Source: Hysterium pulicare CBS 123377
Lineage: Eukaryota; Ascomycota; Dothideomycetes; Hysteriales; Hysteriaceae
NCBI GenBank assembly: GCA_000467715.1
Contig: AJFK01000038.1
Location: forward strand, 62,001 to 126,000
DNA length: 64,000 nt
Direction: 5' to 3'
Within the stretch, counting starts at the first letter, position 1. Each line of letters starts with the position of its first letter. The translations under genes and the position numbers were made by a program. Positions 42,066 to 53,200 of this stretch are shown here, one piece after another. The notes under the pieces were generated by a model. The model did not search any database. It was not told the DNA's origin and saw only the letters and a program-made list of their open reading frames with translations.

Positions 42066-43499
42066 TGCGTTTGGATTAGAGCTACGCTTAGGTTAGCAGA
42101 ATTTGTTTCTTGTTGTTAATCTAAAGAGCTGAAGAATGTTTGCTACATATCCATATAAGAGTAAGGCACCGCTGGGCAGTGTAAGGCTGTCGATATGTAT
42201 CGGGTTAAGCGCCTTGTTTTGAAGAAGCGCCAGGGTCGCATATGAAGCAAGCCGACCGGTTACAAAACACAGACCGCGAAAGGCATTCTCACCAATCGAT
42301 TTTTGACGATAAAAGATGTTAAAACTACGCCCGTGTGTGTGGCGGCACAATTCTCCGCTCACAATATATATACCCCGGGTACCCAAGTAGTTGGGGGCTA
42401 TTCTAAGTCGAATCAAGCCCAGCAATTCTCTTTAAAAGTTGCGTCCATCCGAAATCAATTACTCCAATTCGACGGGTAATGGCGGCGCGAAGCTTTTTGG
42501 AAGGCCCCCAAAATGTTGCCTGCTGTTGCCTGCGGCCTTCCCAATTCTAGCATTTGGTATTTGGCGCAGCCTTGCGCCTCGAAATTTCGACAAAAAAGGG
42601 GTTTTCGCCCTCAGCTTTCCGCACTCGCTTTGCAATAGGCTATTTATTTATTTCGGAAGCACACCTTAATACATTCACTCCCGAAGTTCATAGCCAGAGT
42701 GCTGGGTACTTGTTAGTGCAATTGATCCAACGTAAGGAGTGAAGATACTCAATTGGGTCCCTCAGAGTAGGTTATCGAAAAGACGATAAGATTCTATTAA
42801 GGGCTGGCACATGATGAAAGGAGCTTCGAAGAGGCTGTTTGTGAGCTGGAGCGAGTATAACATGATTCCTGACATCAATTTTGGGGGTTGCCGAGGATCG
42901 GCCGAAAGTCCGTATCCGAGTCATCTTATCTCTTGGTTTTTGCTTTTTTCCTCTTTCTTTCAGCAAAGAGGGCTAATTCTTAGGTAGTTAAAGTTCAATG
43001 ATAGGTCAATAACGTTCACAAATAGTACTAATATATCCTTAGGTAGTGCTAGATTAATAGCCGAAGATACCCGACCTTGAAGTGGATGAACAAGGCAAGG
43101 CAAGCCTTTCTACTCCGCACCAAGGAAAGATACCTATCGTACAGCAGAGAGGGCTGCGGGGAAGGTCCACAGTAGTGCCCCCTTCGGGAGTAGTCTCATA
43201 GTGCCCTTCCGCGTGAGAACCTGCAAGCTGACGTATCATGGCGAGGTGCTCGTTGCAGTAGTGCTGACAAGCTCCATTTTAAATGCTAAGTGCAGGACTT
43301 AACGGGCCTTGTCATTTTCTCGAATACTACTGCTTATAAAACAGGGTAGGTCTCGATGTGGGTGACGATAGCGGGTCTAAGAAGCATATATTTATTAGGT
43401 CTGCCAACAGCCCTTGTTATTACAAAAAAGAAAACCCCCAACAACCGTTCTTCCGCACCCAAGAATCGAAGGTATCCGCAGAGAAAAAGACATTAGAAG
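42066..43499. other. Long gene-poor spacer
   Basis: 1.4 kb. The minus strand is open over 42093-42425, but the product has no domain and the frame is isolated. TTAGGTAG occurs twice (near 42980 and 43036). The last 150 bp before 43500 should hold the promoter of the alpha/beta hydrolase gene. No gene is called. Confidence 0.45.
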
Positions 43500-44373
43500 A
43501 TGATGCCCCTCCCAACCCTCGTCATCTCCCCCGGAGCATGGCACACACCCGCCTGCTTCTCAACCGTGCAAACCTCGCTCGAGGCCCTCGGCTATAAATG
43601 CCTTTCCATTCATATGCCTTCCGTCGGCCGCGACGATGCACCCGTGACCTCGCTCGATGAAGACATCGCCGTAGTTCGAGACACCGTCTCCAAGGAGCTC
43701 GACGTTGGGAATGATGTCGTTGTTGTAGCGCATAGTTGGAGTGGATTACCCGTTAGCAGTGCGCTTGGGGGGTTGGGGAAGAAGCAGAGGGGGGAGGGGA
43801 AGAAAGGAGTTGCGAGGCTTGCGTTCATAGCTGCGTTCGTGCAGCCGGAGGGGGTTAGCTTAATTGATGCGTTGGGGGGTGAGGGGAACATTCCGGGTTG
43901 GTGGGATATTCAGGTAGGATTTATTATCTATTTCGACTTTGCCGTTACCTTATCTGACCACTTCACGATTTTCTCTCTACCTTCCATTCTGCAATAGATA
44001 TAGAATCCTGACTTACACCTCAAAGGGTCCTTTAACATTCGTCAAAGACCCAAAAACCTTCTACAATGACCTCCCGGCCGACCAAATATCCCACTGGGGC
44101 TCAAAACTGCAATCCCATTCCCTAGCAACCAAAAAGGACAAAAGCAGGGGCGCGGCTTGGAAGGAGATTCCTTCTTCTTACTTGCTCTGTGAGCAGGATC
44201 TCGCCATCCCGGTCTTTGCACAGGAAGGCATGACGGCTGCGATGAAGGAGGCTGGGGCTCAAGTCGAGATTGTGAGGGTGAACAGTGGGCATAGTCCGTT
44301 TTTGAGTATGCCGGAGAGAGTTGTGGAGTTTATTAGGAGGGCTGCAGGGGAGGATGTGGAGGTGAAAGCGTGA
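43500..44373 (+). CDS. Small alpha/beta-hydrolase
   Basis: Two exons, 43500-43913 and 44026-44373, about 253 residues. The intron joins GWWDIQ to GPLTFVKDPKTFYNDLP, as in the fungal AB-hydrolase family where WWDxQ precedes a VxDPxxxFYxD segment; nearer acceptors break this frame. LVISPGAWHTPACF supplies the oxyanion region. The nucleophile elbow is VVAHSWSG. The catalytic His is in VNSGHSPFLSMPE. Related bacterial proteins include salicylate-esterase-like and EstA-type hydrolases; the fungal ones are uncharacterised. It lies 478 bp upstream of, and on the same strand as, an amidase gene. A short ester, lactone or amide substrate is likely, but not readable. Confidence 0.85.
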
Positions 44374-44851
44374 ATGGGAGAAAACCTACTCGGATATAAC
44401 GAATACAGTATATAGGCACATCCGAGCTGCCCTTACTCACTATTAGTTCCGGATGGTATTAGAGTATCAACAAATCAACGGAGAGAAAATTGTCTTGTAG
44501 AATCATTCTTCGCTCTTTATTGGGATTCGGTATGCTTGTTGCGGTGTTGCCGTCGGATGTGCTTACCTGTATAACACATGAAGCAACAGTGATAAGTTTT
44601 CCGAGAATCTTACATACGTTTCGGAACTGTGGAGTGAGGAACGTGATGAGTTCCATGGGTGGAAGAGTAAGGTTATCGTTGACAGCGGAGACAACGGCCT
44701 ACGGTTGGACCTTCGGAGCCCGGATCCCCATAGCTCCACACCAGTTACTCCACACTTCCGACATCACGTAACCATCCTAACAGACTACCCATCAGTTATA
44801 CAAAATGTCCCATTTCTTCAAAGTCTTCACCGCTGAAGTTTATCCTCAATC
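44374..44851. other. Spacer between hydrolase and amidase
   Basis: 478 bp between two same-strand genes; presumably the amidase promoter. No further gene seen. Confidence 0.4.
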
Positions 44852-46764
44852 ATGGGCTCCACAACAGATTGGCAAACCCTCGCCGCCTCAAAGCGCGCCT
44901 CCGTAGCAGCGAAGATCCCATCCGAATGGCGTCTCCCAGCCTCCACGCTCTCCAAAATATCTCCAACAGCGAATATCAGCGTTCTAGACATTCCCCGAGA
45001 ATGCGGTGTTTTATCAGAGCGTGAACTTGAGCTGACTGAGAAATATGATGCTACCGCTCTGATTGAACTGATGGTGAAGGGGCAAGCGAGCAGCCTCGAG
45101 GTCACGACGGCATTTTGTAAGAGAGCGGCGATTGCGCAGCAGCTTGTTAATTGTTGTACGGAGATTATGTTTGAGGAGGCTTTGGGAAGGGCAAAAGAGT
45201 GTGATGAGTATTTGGAGAAAGAGGGGAAGCCTATGGGAGTGATGCATGGGCTGCCTATTAGTTTGAAGGTGAGCAGTTTCTAGACTTCAGATATTTCTCC
45301 CTAAAAGATCAATCATTCTCTTCAGAGTATTGAGATCTTCTCTCTCTACGGCTCATCTCCAAGCCCTCTCAGAAGTCGACAGACATTACTTTCAAGCAAA
45401 TTACTAATTAAGCTCCAGGACTCCTTCAACGTCAAAGGCACCCAAACAACAATCGGCTTTGTCTCATTCATTACCAACCCTCCCGCCTCCATCAACTCAA
45501 ACCTCGTCACCATCCTCTTAAAGCAAGGCGCAGTCTTCTACGTGAAAACCAATCTCCCGCAAACCATGATGACCGCCGACTCTGACAACAACATCTTCGG
45601 CCGCACGCTGAATCCCAACAAGCTCTCCCTAACTGCTGGCGGCAGCACAGGAGGCGAGGGCGCTTTACTGAAAATGCGTGGATCCGTGTTAGGGCTTGCA
45701 ACTGATGTTGCCGGATCAATCCGGATCCCAGCGCTCTGCAATGGCGTTATAGGATTTAAACCTACAGCGGGCCGGATAACGTTTGGTGGAGGAGTTCCGC
45801 CTGGGCGGTTGGGTAGTCCGAGTTCCATTCTGCCAGTTATAGGACCAAAAGGCCACTCTATCCGCGATATGGAGCTGCTCATGAAAACCGTAATCGACAG
45901 CGAGCCCTGGGAAATCGACGACGCCGTCATCCCCGTCCCATGGCGCACTCTTACACCTCCATCTCGGCCCCTCCGCCTCGGGTTGATAAGAGAAGATCCC
46001 AAGCGCCCTCTCCACCCTTCCATGCAGCGGATCCTCCACACAGCCACTGCAGCCCTAAAAACAGCCGGCCACAGCATAACCGACCTGACCAACCTTATCC
46101 CCTCCCTCTGGACCTCCGCCATCTTGTCCTGGAAATTCTTCCTCCTAGATCCCCAAAAGACGCCTCTGAAACACCTCTCCGCATCCGGCGAACCCTTCGT
46201 GCCTTCCATAAAAACCTGCGCTTTCCCCGAGTTAGCAGGCTGGACGCCCAGCCTAGATGAACTCTGGGATATGAATGTGGAAAGGAGGCGGATTCTGAAG
46301 AGCTGGCATGATCTGGTGGTTGGGGAGGGGCTGGATGCGATTCTGATGCCGGGTTACCAGGCTACGGCTGTACCGCATGATAGTTATGGTGTTCCGCCGT
46401 ATACGGTTGTGGCGAATTTGTTGGATGTGAGTTGGATCTGGTATATTGAGATGTGAGCTTTGCTGATGATGTGATTATAGTATCCGGCGGCTATTCTACC
46501 ATTCGGTAAAGCAGATAAAGAGCTAGATGCCGAGTTTGTGAGGAAGGACGTTGCGTATGAACCGTCGTGTAAGTTTTTTCTTCCCTTCAACCTATTATCG
46601 AATAAGATAACCGGGTTTCTGACATATTTCGTTTTTATAAAGATGAGCCGGATGCTGTTGAAGGCGCACCGGGCCATGTCCAGTTAGTTGGCAAGCCTAT
46701 GAAAGACGAAGAACTAATCAAGGTTATGGAGATTGTTGAGGAGACGCTGAGGGAGACGGCTTGA
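44852..46764 (+). CDS. Amidase-signature enzyme, fungal acetamidase type
   Basis: Hydrolyses a carboxamide to acid and ammonia through a Ser-cisSer-Lys triad. Four exons: 44852-45268, 45419-46426, 46481-46568 and 46643-46764, about 544 residues. The first intron (150 bp) falls directly after the catalytic lysine: ISLK|DSFNVKGTQTT (Lys 139). The signature TAGGSTGGEGALL carries the cis-Ser (215), and LATDVAGSIRIPA the nucleophile (Ser 239). The C-terminal part has AILMPGYQATAVPHDSYGVP and ends LRETA. The family includes AmdS, used to scavenge nitrogen from amides. No signal peptide is seen, so it is probably cytosolic. Activity looks intact. The substrate (acetamide, formamide or a larger amide) is unknown. 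Confidence 0.93.
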
Positions 46765-47011
46765 TTGATGAGGCTTTATGTTATCTAGATGCAGATAAAA
46801 CGAAAAGTTATGTGTATACCTATTTTCTGTATGGTCACGTGCCTTAGCAATGCCAAAACAAACATCGGATAGTAAAGCTAGAATATTGATCAAGCACGGT
46901 CACTTGCTTGTAAGTCTGGAACGGAAAGATAGCCTCTCAACTTGTGCAGTAGTTCCATGGTATTATACTCTCATCTAACCCCAATACCCTCACTCAAGTG
47001 GAGAACCCTAC

Positions 47012-47827
47012 CTACCCATCTCCAACCTCATAACTAACCTTACTAACCCCCTTCTGCCTCTTGACCCCCCTCACAACCACCCTCCCCACCTCCCCCGTCC
47101 GCGCAACATGCGTCCCCCCACAAGGATAACTCCCGACCCCCTCAACCTCAACCACTCTAACCACCCCCTCCTCCCCCTTAATCCCCTCCAAACTCCCCCC
47201 CACACACCTCTTCCCGGCCTCCCCTTCGCTCCAGAAATGAATCCGGATCTCCAGATCCCGCGCCACGAGTTCATCGACTTTAGATTGGATGGCGGGGTTA
47301 GCGTCGCCGGGAATCAAGCCACCGTGGAACTCGACGAACGCGGAACCCGGGTGATGCGATGCTTTTCCATCAACGAGCTCTTTCGGCAACGTCCCCTCTC
47401 TACTCAGCTCCCGGATCGCGAGACCCAGGATGTGGCCCGCGGAATGCAGCCTAGAGTGCAGAATCCGCTTCTCGATATCGATTTCCTGGATTACGGTTTC
47501 TCCGGCTGCAAAACTAGAGTCCTGAGGCGTGGTGAATTCGCCTAGATGGAGGATCGTGCCGGACGCGGAGGTGCGGGTTGAGGTGACGGCGAAGCTGGTG
47601 GGAGATGTGGTGGCGCGCATGAGACCTGTGTCGCTGGGTTGGCCGCCGCCTTGGGCGTGGAAGATTGTTGAGGGGGTTGTTAGGATTTGCGATGTTGGGG
47701 GTGCTTGTTTGAATAGGGATTGGGCGTCTGGGGGGAGGGTTGATAGTGGGGATAGGGAGTCGATGGTTGTTTGGTGTTTGTAGAGGGTGCCGTTTGTGCG
47801 GTAGATGGCTTCTGTTTTGGAGCTCAT
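47012..47827 (-). CDS. AlaX-type alanyl-tRNA editing protein
   Basis: Freestanding editing enzyme expected to deacylate mischarged tRNA(Ala), such as Ser-tRNA(Ala), in the cytosol or mitochondria. One exon; 271 residues from the ATG at 47827. An in-frame extension to 47950 exists but lacks an ATG-based start context and looks untranslated. Family marks are HAQGGGQPSDTG (residue 57 on), the metal motif HSAGH (His 128 and His 132), GSAFVEFHGG, and the second metal half CGGTHVARTGEVG (Cys 236, His 240). All four zinc ligands are present. It is similar to the C-terminal editing domain of AlaRS but without the synthetase part. The neighbouring genes give no functional link. Confidence 0.9.
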   Translation of the reverse strand: MSSKTEAIYRTNGTLYKHQTTIDSLSPLSTLPPDAQSLFKQAPPTSQILTTPSTIFHAQGGGQPSDTGLMRATTSPTSFAVTSTRTSASGTILHLGEFTTPQDSSFAAGETVIQEIDIEKRILHSRLHSAGHILGLAIRELSREGTLPKELVDGKASHHPGSAFVEFHGGLIPGDANPAIQSKVDELVARDLEIRIHFWSEGEAGKRCVGGSLEGIKGEEGVVRVVEVEGVGSYPCGGTHVARTGEVGRVVVRGVKRQKGVSKVSYEVGDG

Positions 47828-48651
47828 GGTTTTGATGGTGAGAGATGTCTGGAAGTGTGGGAGGTTGAGATTTTGATGAGAGATGATTGCGCTATGAAAA
47901 ATGAAGCGACGGAGATGGTTATTTATATCTAGGTAGCTAGTATATAGCATATATGACTCTACGCGTGAGAAAGTTTTCCACTTGGCTCTATGGAAGTGAT
48001 GGAAGGATCTGGAAAAGAAATGGGTTCATGTCAAAAGGATGGAAATAGAAGATCGACATCTATGTCGCTGATGTTCAATTTAGGGCGCGCGCCAGCCATA
48101 AACAGTAGGTAAATTTATATCTTTATAAATTGCGCGCATACGTAATGGTCACAAATAGGACCAGGAGCAGTAGATGTCGTCCAGTAAAATTGAAATAATA
48201 GACAAAATATAATAGTGCAATGATCCAAGCATAAACTTTACTTTTACGATGTCTATCTATCAAATCGGTAAACCCCAATTCCTAAAGATACATGTGCTGA
48301 AGTCATAGATTTAGATAAAATCTGTAAAGCCCTCCGCCATTGTGCAAAATGAACACCGAATGTAGTTGAACTCCAAGCTAACTGAACCAAAATGCCCACC
48401 AATTCCAAGAGTCGATATGGTACTGTACAGTTCATAAAATCCACACAAGTCATAACCATATCTAGAAGACTCCGTAAGTTCCCACAAATTGACATCCAGA
48501 AGAGAATAGTGGACGATATAGCAAAATTCAGGCTGAGCTTCTACCCGCGCTTTCAAGTGGAGGATTTAAGCCGTCAAATGCGAATCCAAGTCCAAGGAAC
48601 CAGGGGATGTGTCAAGTTGTTAGATCAAGCCAAATTGTCGCTCAGCTAGTC
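47828..48651. other. Gene-poor spacer
   Basis: About 820 bp, AT-rich around 48100-48250 with isolated GCGCGC motifs near 48085 and 48133. No supported gene. Confidence 0.4.
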
Positions 48652-49735
48652 TCAAAGCCAGTCATCGTCCGAATCATCCTCGTCTCGCTCGGGTCGAATA
48701 AGCCTAAAAGGTGCATTCGGAATCTCTGGACCACTCCAAGAAACATAGACTTCATAGTTCGGAACACTAGTGATCTGTCTCAGTGGCAATAGAGTATGCT
48801 TTTCGATCAAGCGATCTCTGAATCCATCAAAGTATATCAAAGTGACCTTCAAATTCTTCAGACCTTCCATTCGGCCGATTTGTTTCCACAGATTCTCCCA
48901 GGTTGACTCATCGTGGGGAGGGTATAGTGCCGGATGGTTCAGTAAAAGGTGTTGTGCGATTTCATCGTAGATAGGCCAGCTTAGGCACCATTCTAGGTCG
49001 AGGGATTTTATCATGTTGAAGCGATGGGGTAGGGTCCTGCCGAGGAAGTGACGCATACATTCGACGTCGGAGAAAGAGAAGGTATTTGTGGTATAGAGGA
49101 ATTTGATAGACTCGGAGTATCTGATAACGTGTCGTGATTAGCTTGGTTTGAGCGGTATGACAAGGCTACTTAGTGGCCTCCCGAGAACACCATGGGGAGA
49201 TGAGATCGTACATTTGACGACAAGTCTGGAGGAAAGGGATGATTCCTCCGTCACTTGGCTCATCAATACCACTTGGTGGTGCCCAGATATTCGCGCTGTC
49301 CGTAACTCCCCAGCAGCTGTCCCGGCTTAAATGAGGTCCAGGAATTCTAGGGCAACTCTGCGCATCCGAGGCTTTACAACGCAAATGCCCGAGTTTCCGT
49401 TCCTTAAGAATGATATGCATAGTCTCGTCTCCGACGGCATATCTCCATATCATTTCCCTAAGCTCAAGTGGTAGGCTCATTAGCCTTGACTGCGACTGGT
49501 CGAGTGTTCGTTGACTTGGAGTTGGAGAAAGGTTTTCCGGGAGAGGAATCGTGAGAGCACGAGTACGGATAGGAAGAGGTCGGGGTGCAGTCTTCTGCCG
49601 TCTTTCGAATCGTTTCTTTTCTTCGGGTTCGCATCGTCGATGGAGTTTGCCAGGGCAAAAGCATGTAGCGAAGGTTACGTAGACACAGACGAAGGGTCCG
49701 CAGAGGATGCCTACGGCGAGCGAAGAAGCCCGCAT
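48652..49735 (-). CDS. 2EXR/DUF7730-like protein with N-terminal hydrophobic segment
   Basis: Two exons, 49735-49212 and 49120-48652, joined by a 91 bp intron that restores LQTCRQI|YSESIKFLYTTNTFSF, a hallmark of this fungal family. About 330 residues. LPLELREMIWRYAVGD near residue 90 is the F-box-like opening. MKIDLDW-type strands follow as HRFNMIKSLDLEWCLSW. The tail is acidic (EDDSDDDWL). The first 30 residues (SSLAVGILCGPFVCVYVTFA) form a hydrophobic stretch that could be a membrane anchor. The function of the family is unknown; the F-box resemblance suggests protein-protein contact. The copy appears whole, unlike the fragment at 7540-8104. Confidence 0.8.
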
Positions 49736-50206
49736 CTTGATGCGATATCAAGACAACAAGGTCATGGAGGTGTCGAACGAGTGGAATGGGTACCAGGCTG
49801 TTAGATTTGTGTGTTCATGATGGTAGTAGGTGAGGGTAGATAGCCTTGGGCCAATGTTTGTTGATTAATGTGTAACGTTACACAGCATGGACTGTATGTA
49901 AAAGATCATGTGAGGATAAAAGAAGAATTGGGTGAGGGTGAGCAAGAAAAAAGGAATGGAGATTCTTCCATATCGACTGCAATGGATATTCCGGTGTAGT
50001 GAAGAAGCAAAAGTTGGCTGGTGGGGGAGGTGTTGAGCTCCCATGCACGTCACATTCGATAACAGGCCTGTGCTTAGTTTCTCTAAGCTACTTTAGGACG
50101 TATGAGGAATCACCAGAGGTAGCCAATGGCGACTCTACGCACATGTTTCAACATCCATTTTACTGCTTCGAGTGCCGATGAGTATCTAGAAAATAAAACC
50201 AACCCT
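49736..50206. other. Gene-free spacer
   Basis: 470 bp between two minus-strand genes: the promoter of the 2EXR-like gene and the 3' flank of the AAA gene. Nothing recognised. Confidence 0.4.
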
Positions 50207-53200
50207 CTACTCATCAGAGTCGTAGCCAGACGAACGATGAAACCCATTGTCAGGCCGAGCTGCAGAAGAGCGCTGTCTCTTCTCCTTCAGTGTCACACTG
50301 AGCAGACTCACAAGCTCCTCGACACCAATACTCATACTCGCCCTAGGATCTCGAGCGCATTTCTTGAACACCAGACCCACAATAGCCTTTGCCAAGCTCT
50401 GAATGTCCCTTCCGTTCCCCCACGTCGGCACCGTGCTCAACTCCTGGAAGAGCGAAAGCACTCTCTTCCGCGGAGGAGAGATACCTTGATCGATTCCCGA
50501 TATGCCGATCTTCAATTTCTTGAGTTCGTTCCGCAACAACTGCAGACACTGCAGCGGCTTCAGACTCTGGAATGCGACCTCTGTGGGAAATCGACTCGAT
50601 AGACCTTGATTAATACTCATTAGTCTATCCATGTCGCTCTCGTAGCCCGCCAAGATGATCACGATCTTATTCGCGAATTTGGGCTTGGTGACGGAATCGA
50701 CGAGTTCGTTGATTGCATCGCCTGCGAACTGGCCGTCACCGAGTCGATATGCCTCGTCGACGAATAGCACTTTACCCAATGCCTGCTCCAGCAGGTTGAT
50801 GACTTTAGGACCCGTATGTCCGACATATTTGCCTACCATATTCGTGACCGAACACTCGATGACCTCCGGCGAAGACAAGAAGCCCATATCGTAGAATATC
50901 TGTCCCATCTTTCGAGCTGTCGTGGTCTTGCCCGTTCCCGGGGGTCCCTTGAAGACGAAGTTGAACGGGATGTAAGGTTTAGCGTCAATGCCACGGGATT
51001 TCATGCCGTTAGCGATGAGTTGGTATCCTTCGAGCTGCTCGATGGTTTTCTCACAGCCCACAATGTCAGCAAAGAGAGCTCGGAAGTTGTCAGATGCGCG
51101 AGATGTGCGATCGTAGTCTGGATCAAAGTCGACAGGATCGAAAACTACGTCTCGAGGTCGTTCGGTAACTGGAATCTTTGATATTCGGACCTGGTAGGAT
51201 GCTTTGGCACGGCAGAGTAAATTCTCCACTTCGCCACCATTTCCGAAATGGAGACGTTGCCTCGCACGACCCAGTATGCCCATAGCTACAGATTTGGCTT
51301 CCGCTGTGGCGTCTAGATTTTGCTTGGTGAGTTTAAGGTCCATTATCTGAGCTAGTTGACCGTCGTTGAAGTTGTGGAAGTGGAAGGCTTCTTCAAGTGG
51401 GAACCTGCGGGCTAACCCTGGATTGGCGTGCCGGAACATCTCAGCCATGGGTTCGGTGTAGCCTAACAAAATGATACATCGATCTTCTCCCGGCACATTT
51501 TGCACCTCGGCGACAATCGTATCGATGACAGCAGTCCTGAAGACGTCCGTTTTGTTGCACCCGCCCGCTCGACTTCCTGGATAGAGCATGTAAGCCTCGT
51601 CAATGATGAGAACCTTCCCCATCGCAGTAGTGAGAATATTCTTCGTATAGGCTTCGGAATCTCCAATGTATTGACCGATGAAATCCGTTGGGTTTCTAAC
51701 CATGACTTCGCCGCTCGAAAGCAACCCCAGATCCGCAAGAATTTGGCCATACAGCTTTCCTACTGTCGTCTTGCCTGTCCCTGGAGGCCCGAGGAATACT
51801 CGATTGAGGCTGACTTGTATCGGTTCCTTTTCTTGGAGTTCTCGGAGATAATTAACATGGACTCTGTCTAACATGGCTCGTATCGACTGTTTGACGCTTT
51901 CAAGGCCAATTAGCTCCTGAAGTTCCTTCCAAGCTTTGCAGTCCTCAAGTGCCTGCATTGGCTCTGGTCCAATGATATCCTCTTTTGTTAGCAAGAAGTC
52001 ATCTGGTGCAAGTCCTTGCTTTCGAAGACCGTGTATTCGGTCTGCTTGACGCTCGCATATTCTGGAGAAAATGTTTTCTAGCGACCGACAATTGCCAAAT
52101 CCCGGGGTCCCTCTACCTCGTCCAAGACGGCGAGTTACGATTCGAGGATATAGGCCATCCAGACCTGCTTCGGCCATCATTTTCTTCTTCCATTTGGCAC
52201 GCATCATTCCGGTTAGCATTCGAAGGAGTTCCTCGTCGGTATAGTCCTTGAATTGTATCGTAAGAGGTATTCTTCCCGGGAGGCCGGGATCATATCCAAG
52301 AAGTTTTTCCATTTTCTTATGATATCCAGCGAAAAGGAAGATGATTTTGCCAACGTTTTGTTCGATCTCAGATAACAAGTAGTCGAGAACCGCATGATTA
52401 CTTGTCAGTTGATACGCTTCGTCTATGAAGTATGCCTATTTCATGTCAGCTCGGAGGTTCACGCGGGGTGTCATCATTCGTCGTTTTCGGAGGATGCTAT
52501 CAGCCTGCAAGGATGATTTGGATTTCGGCAAAGGCATTAAAAGCCAGGTGCCATGCTTGGGGTTATCCGGAAAGCATAGTACGGAATAGGTACTCTCCAG
52601 ACTTGCACAGCCAAGGGAGTGTAATACGACGAATAATGACTCCCGCTGTGGTTGCAGGCAGGTAAGAAAACAAATCAGGATTTAGAACTTACGCCACCAC
52701 CTCTATCCTTAATTCTGGTAATGTGATCTTTGACAGTGTCAACATCGTGCGAAGTCAACCATCTAGCCGTTGTCTCCACAAACTTATTACCCGGGACTAC
52801 CCCAATTGAGGATAGATATTTGGCATAGAGTCTCGCCACAGTGGTTTTACCTGCAGAATATGTGAGCTACATGTCAACCAAGTTCAACTGGCCGCCTTTC
52901 CAAACGGCCAAGCTGCATCCTACGGCTGCGAACTGGATTTGATGTGCGGTACCGAGCTCAATGGTATCGTGCTCCCGGCCTGAACATGAGGTTTTTGGGG
53001 TGGGGGTTTCCACTACCACTTTCATCGTCTTTGGGAAGTGATGAAAAAATCCGAACCAACTCACCGGTACCAGGATTTCCCAGAAGCAGAGTGCCGAAGC
53101 GCTCTTTAGATAGATCAACCCCTTGTCTCTGAGCAGTCTCGATTCGAGCCTTCATGGTTAGAAAGTATGCTTTGACTTCTTCCAACCCAATCATCCGCAT

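Noticed and set aside
42093-42425. 110-codon frame upstream of the membrane-protein gene
   Set aside because: Isolated, without family text or splice signals linking it to the gene at 40285-42065.
45640-45670. GGSTGG instead of GGSSGG in the amidase as a missing catalytic residue
   Set aside because: The catalytic cis-Ser is the first serine of the motif, which is present; the second position varies.
47828-47950. N-terminal extension of the AlaX-like protein
   Set aside because: The in-frame extension begins without a good ATG and lacks family similarity; the ATG at 47827 starts directly before conserved text.
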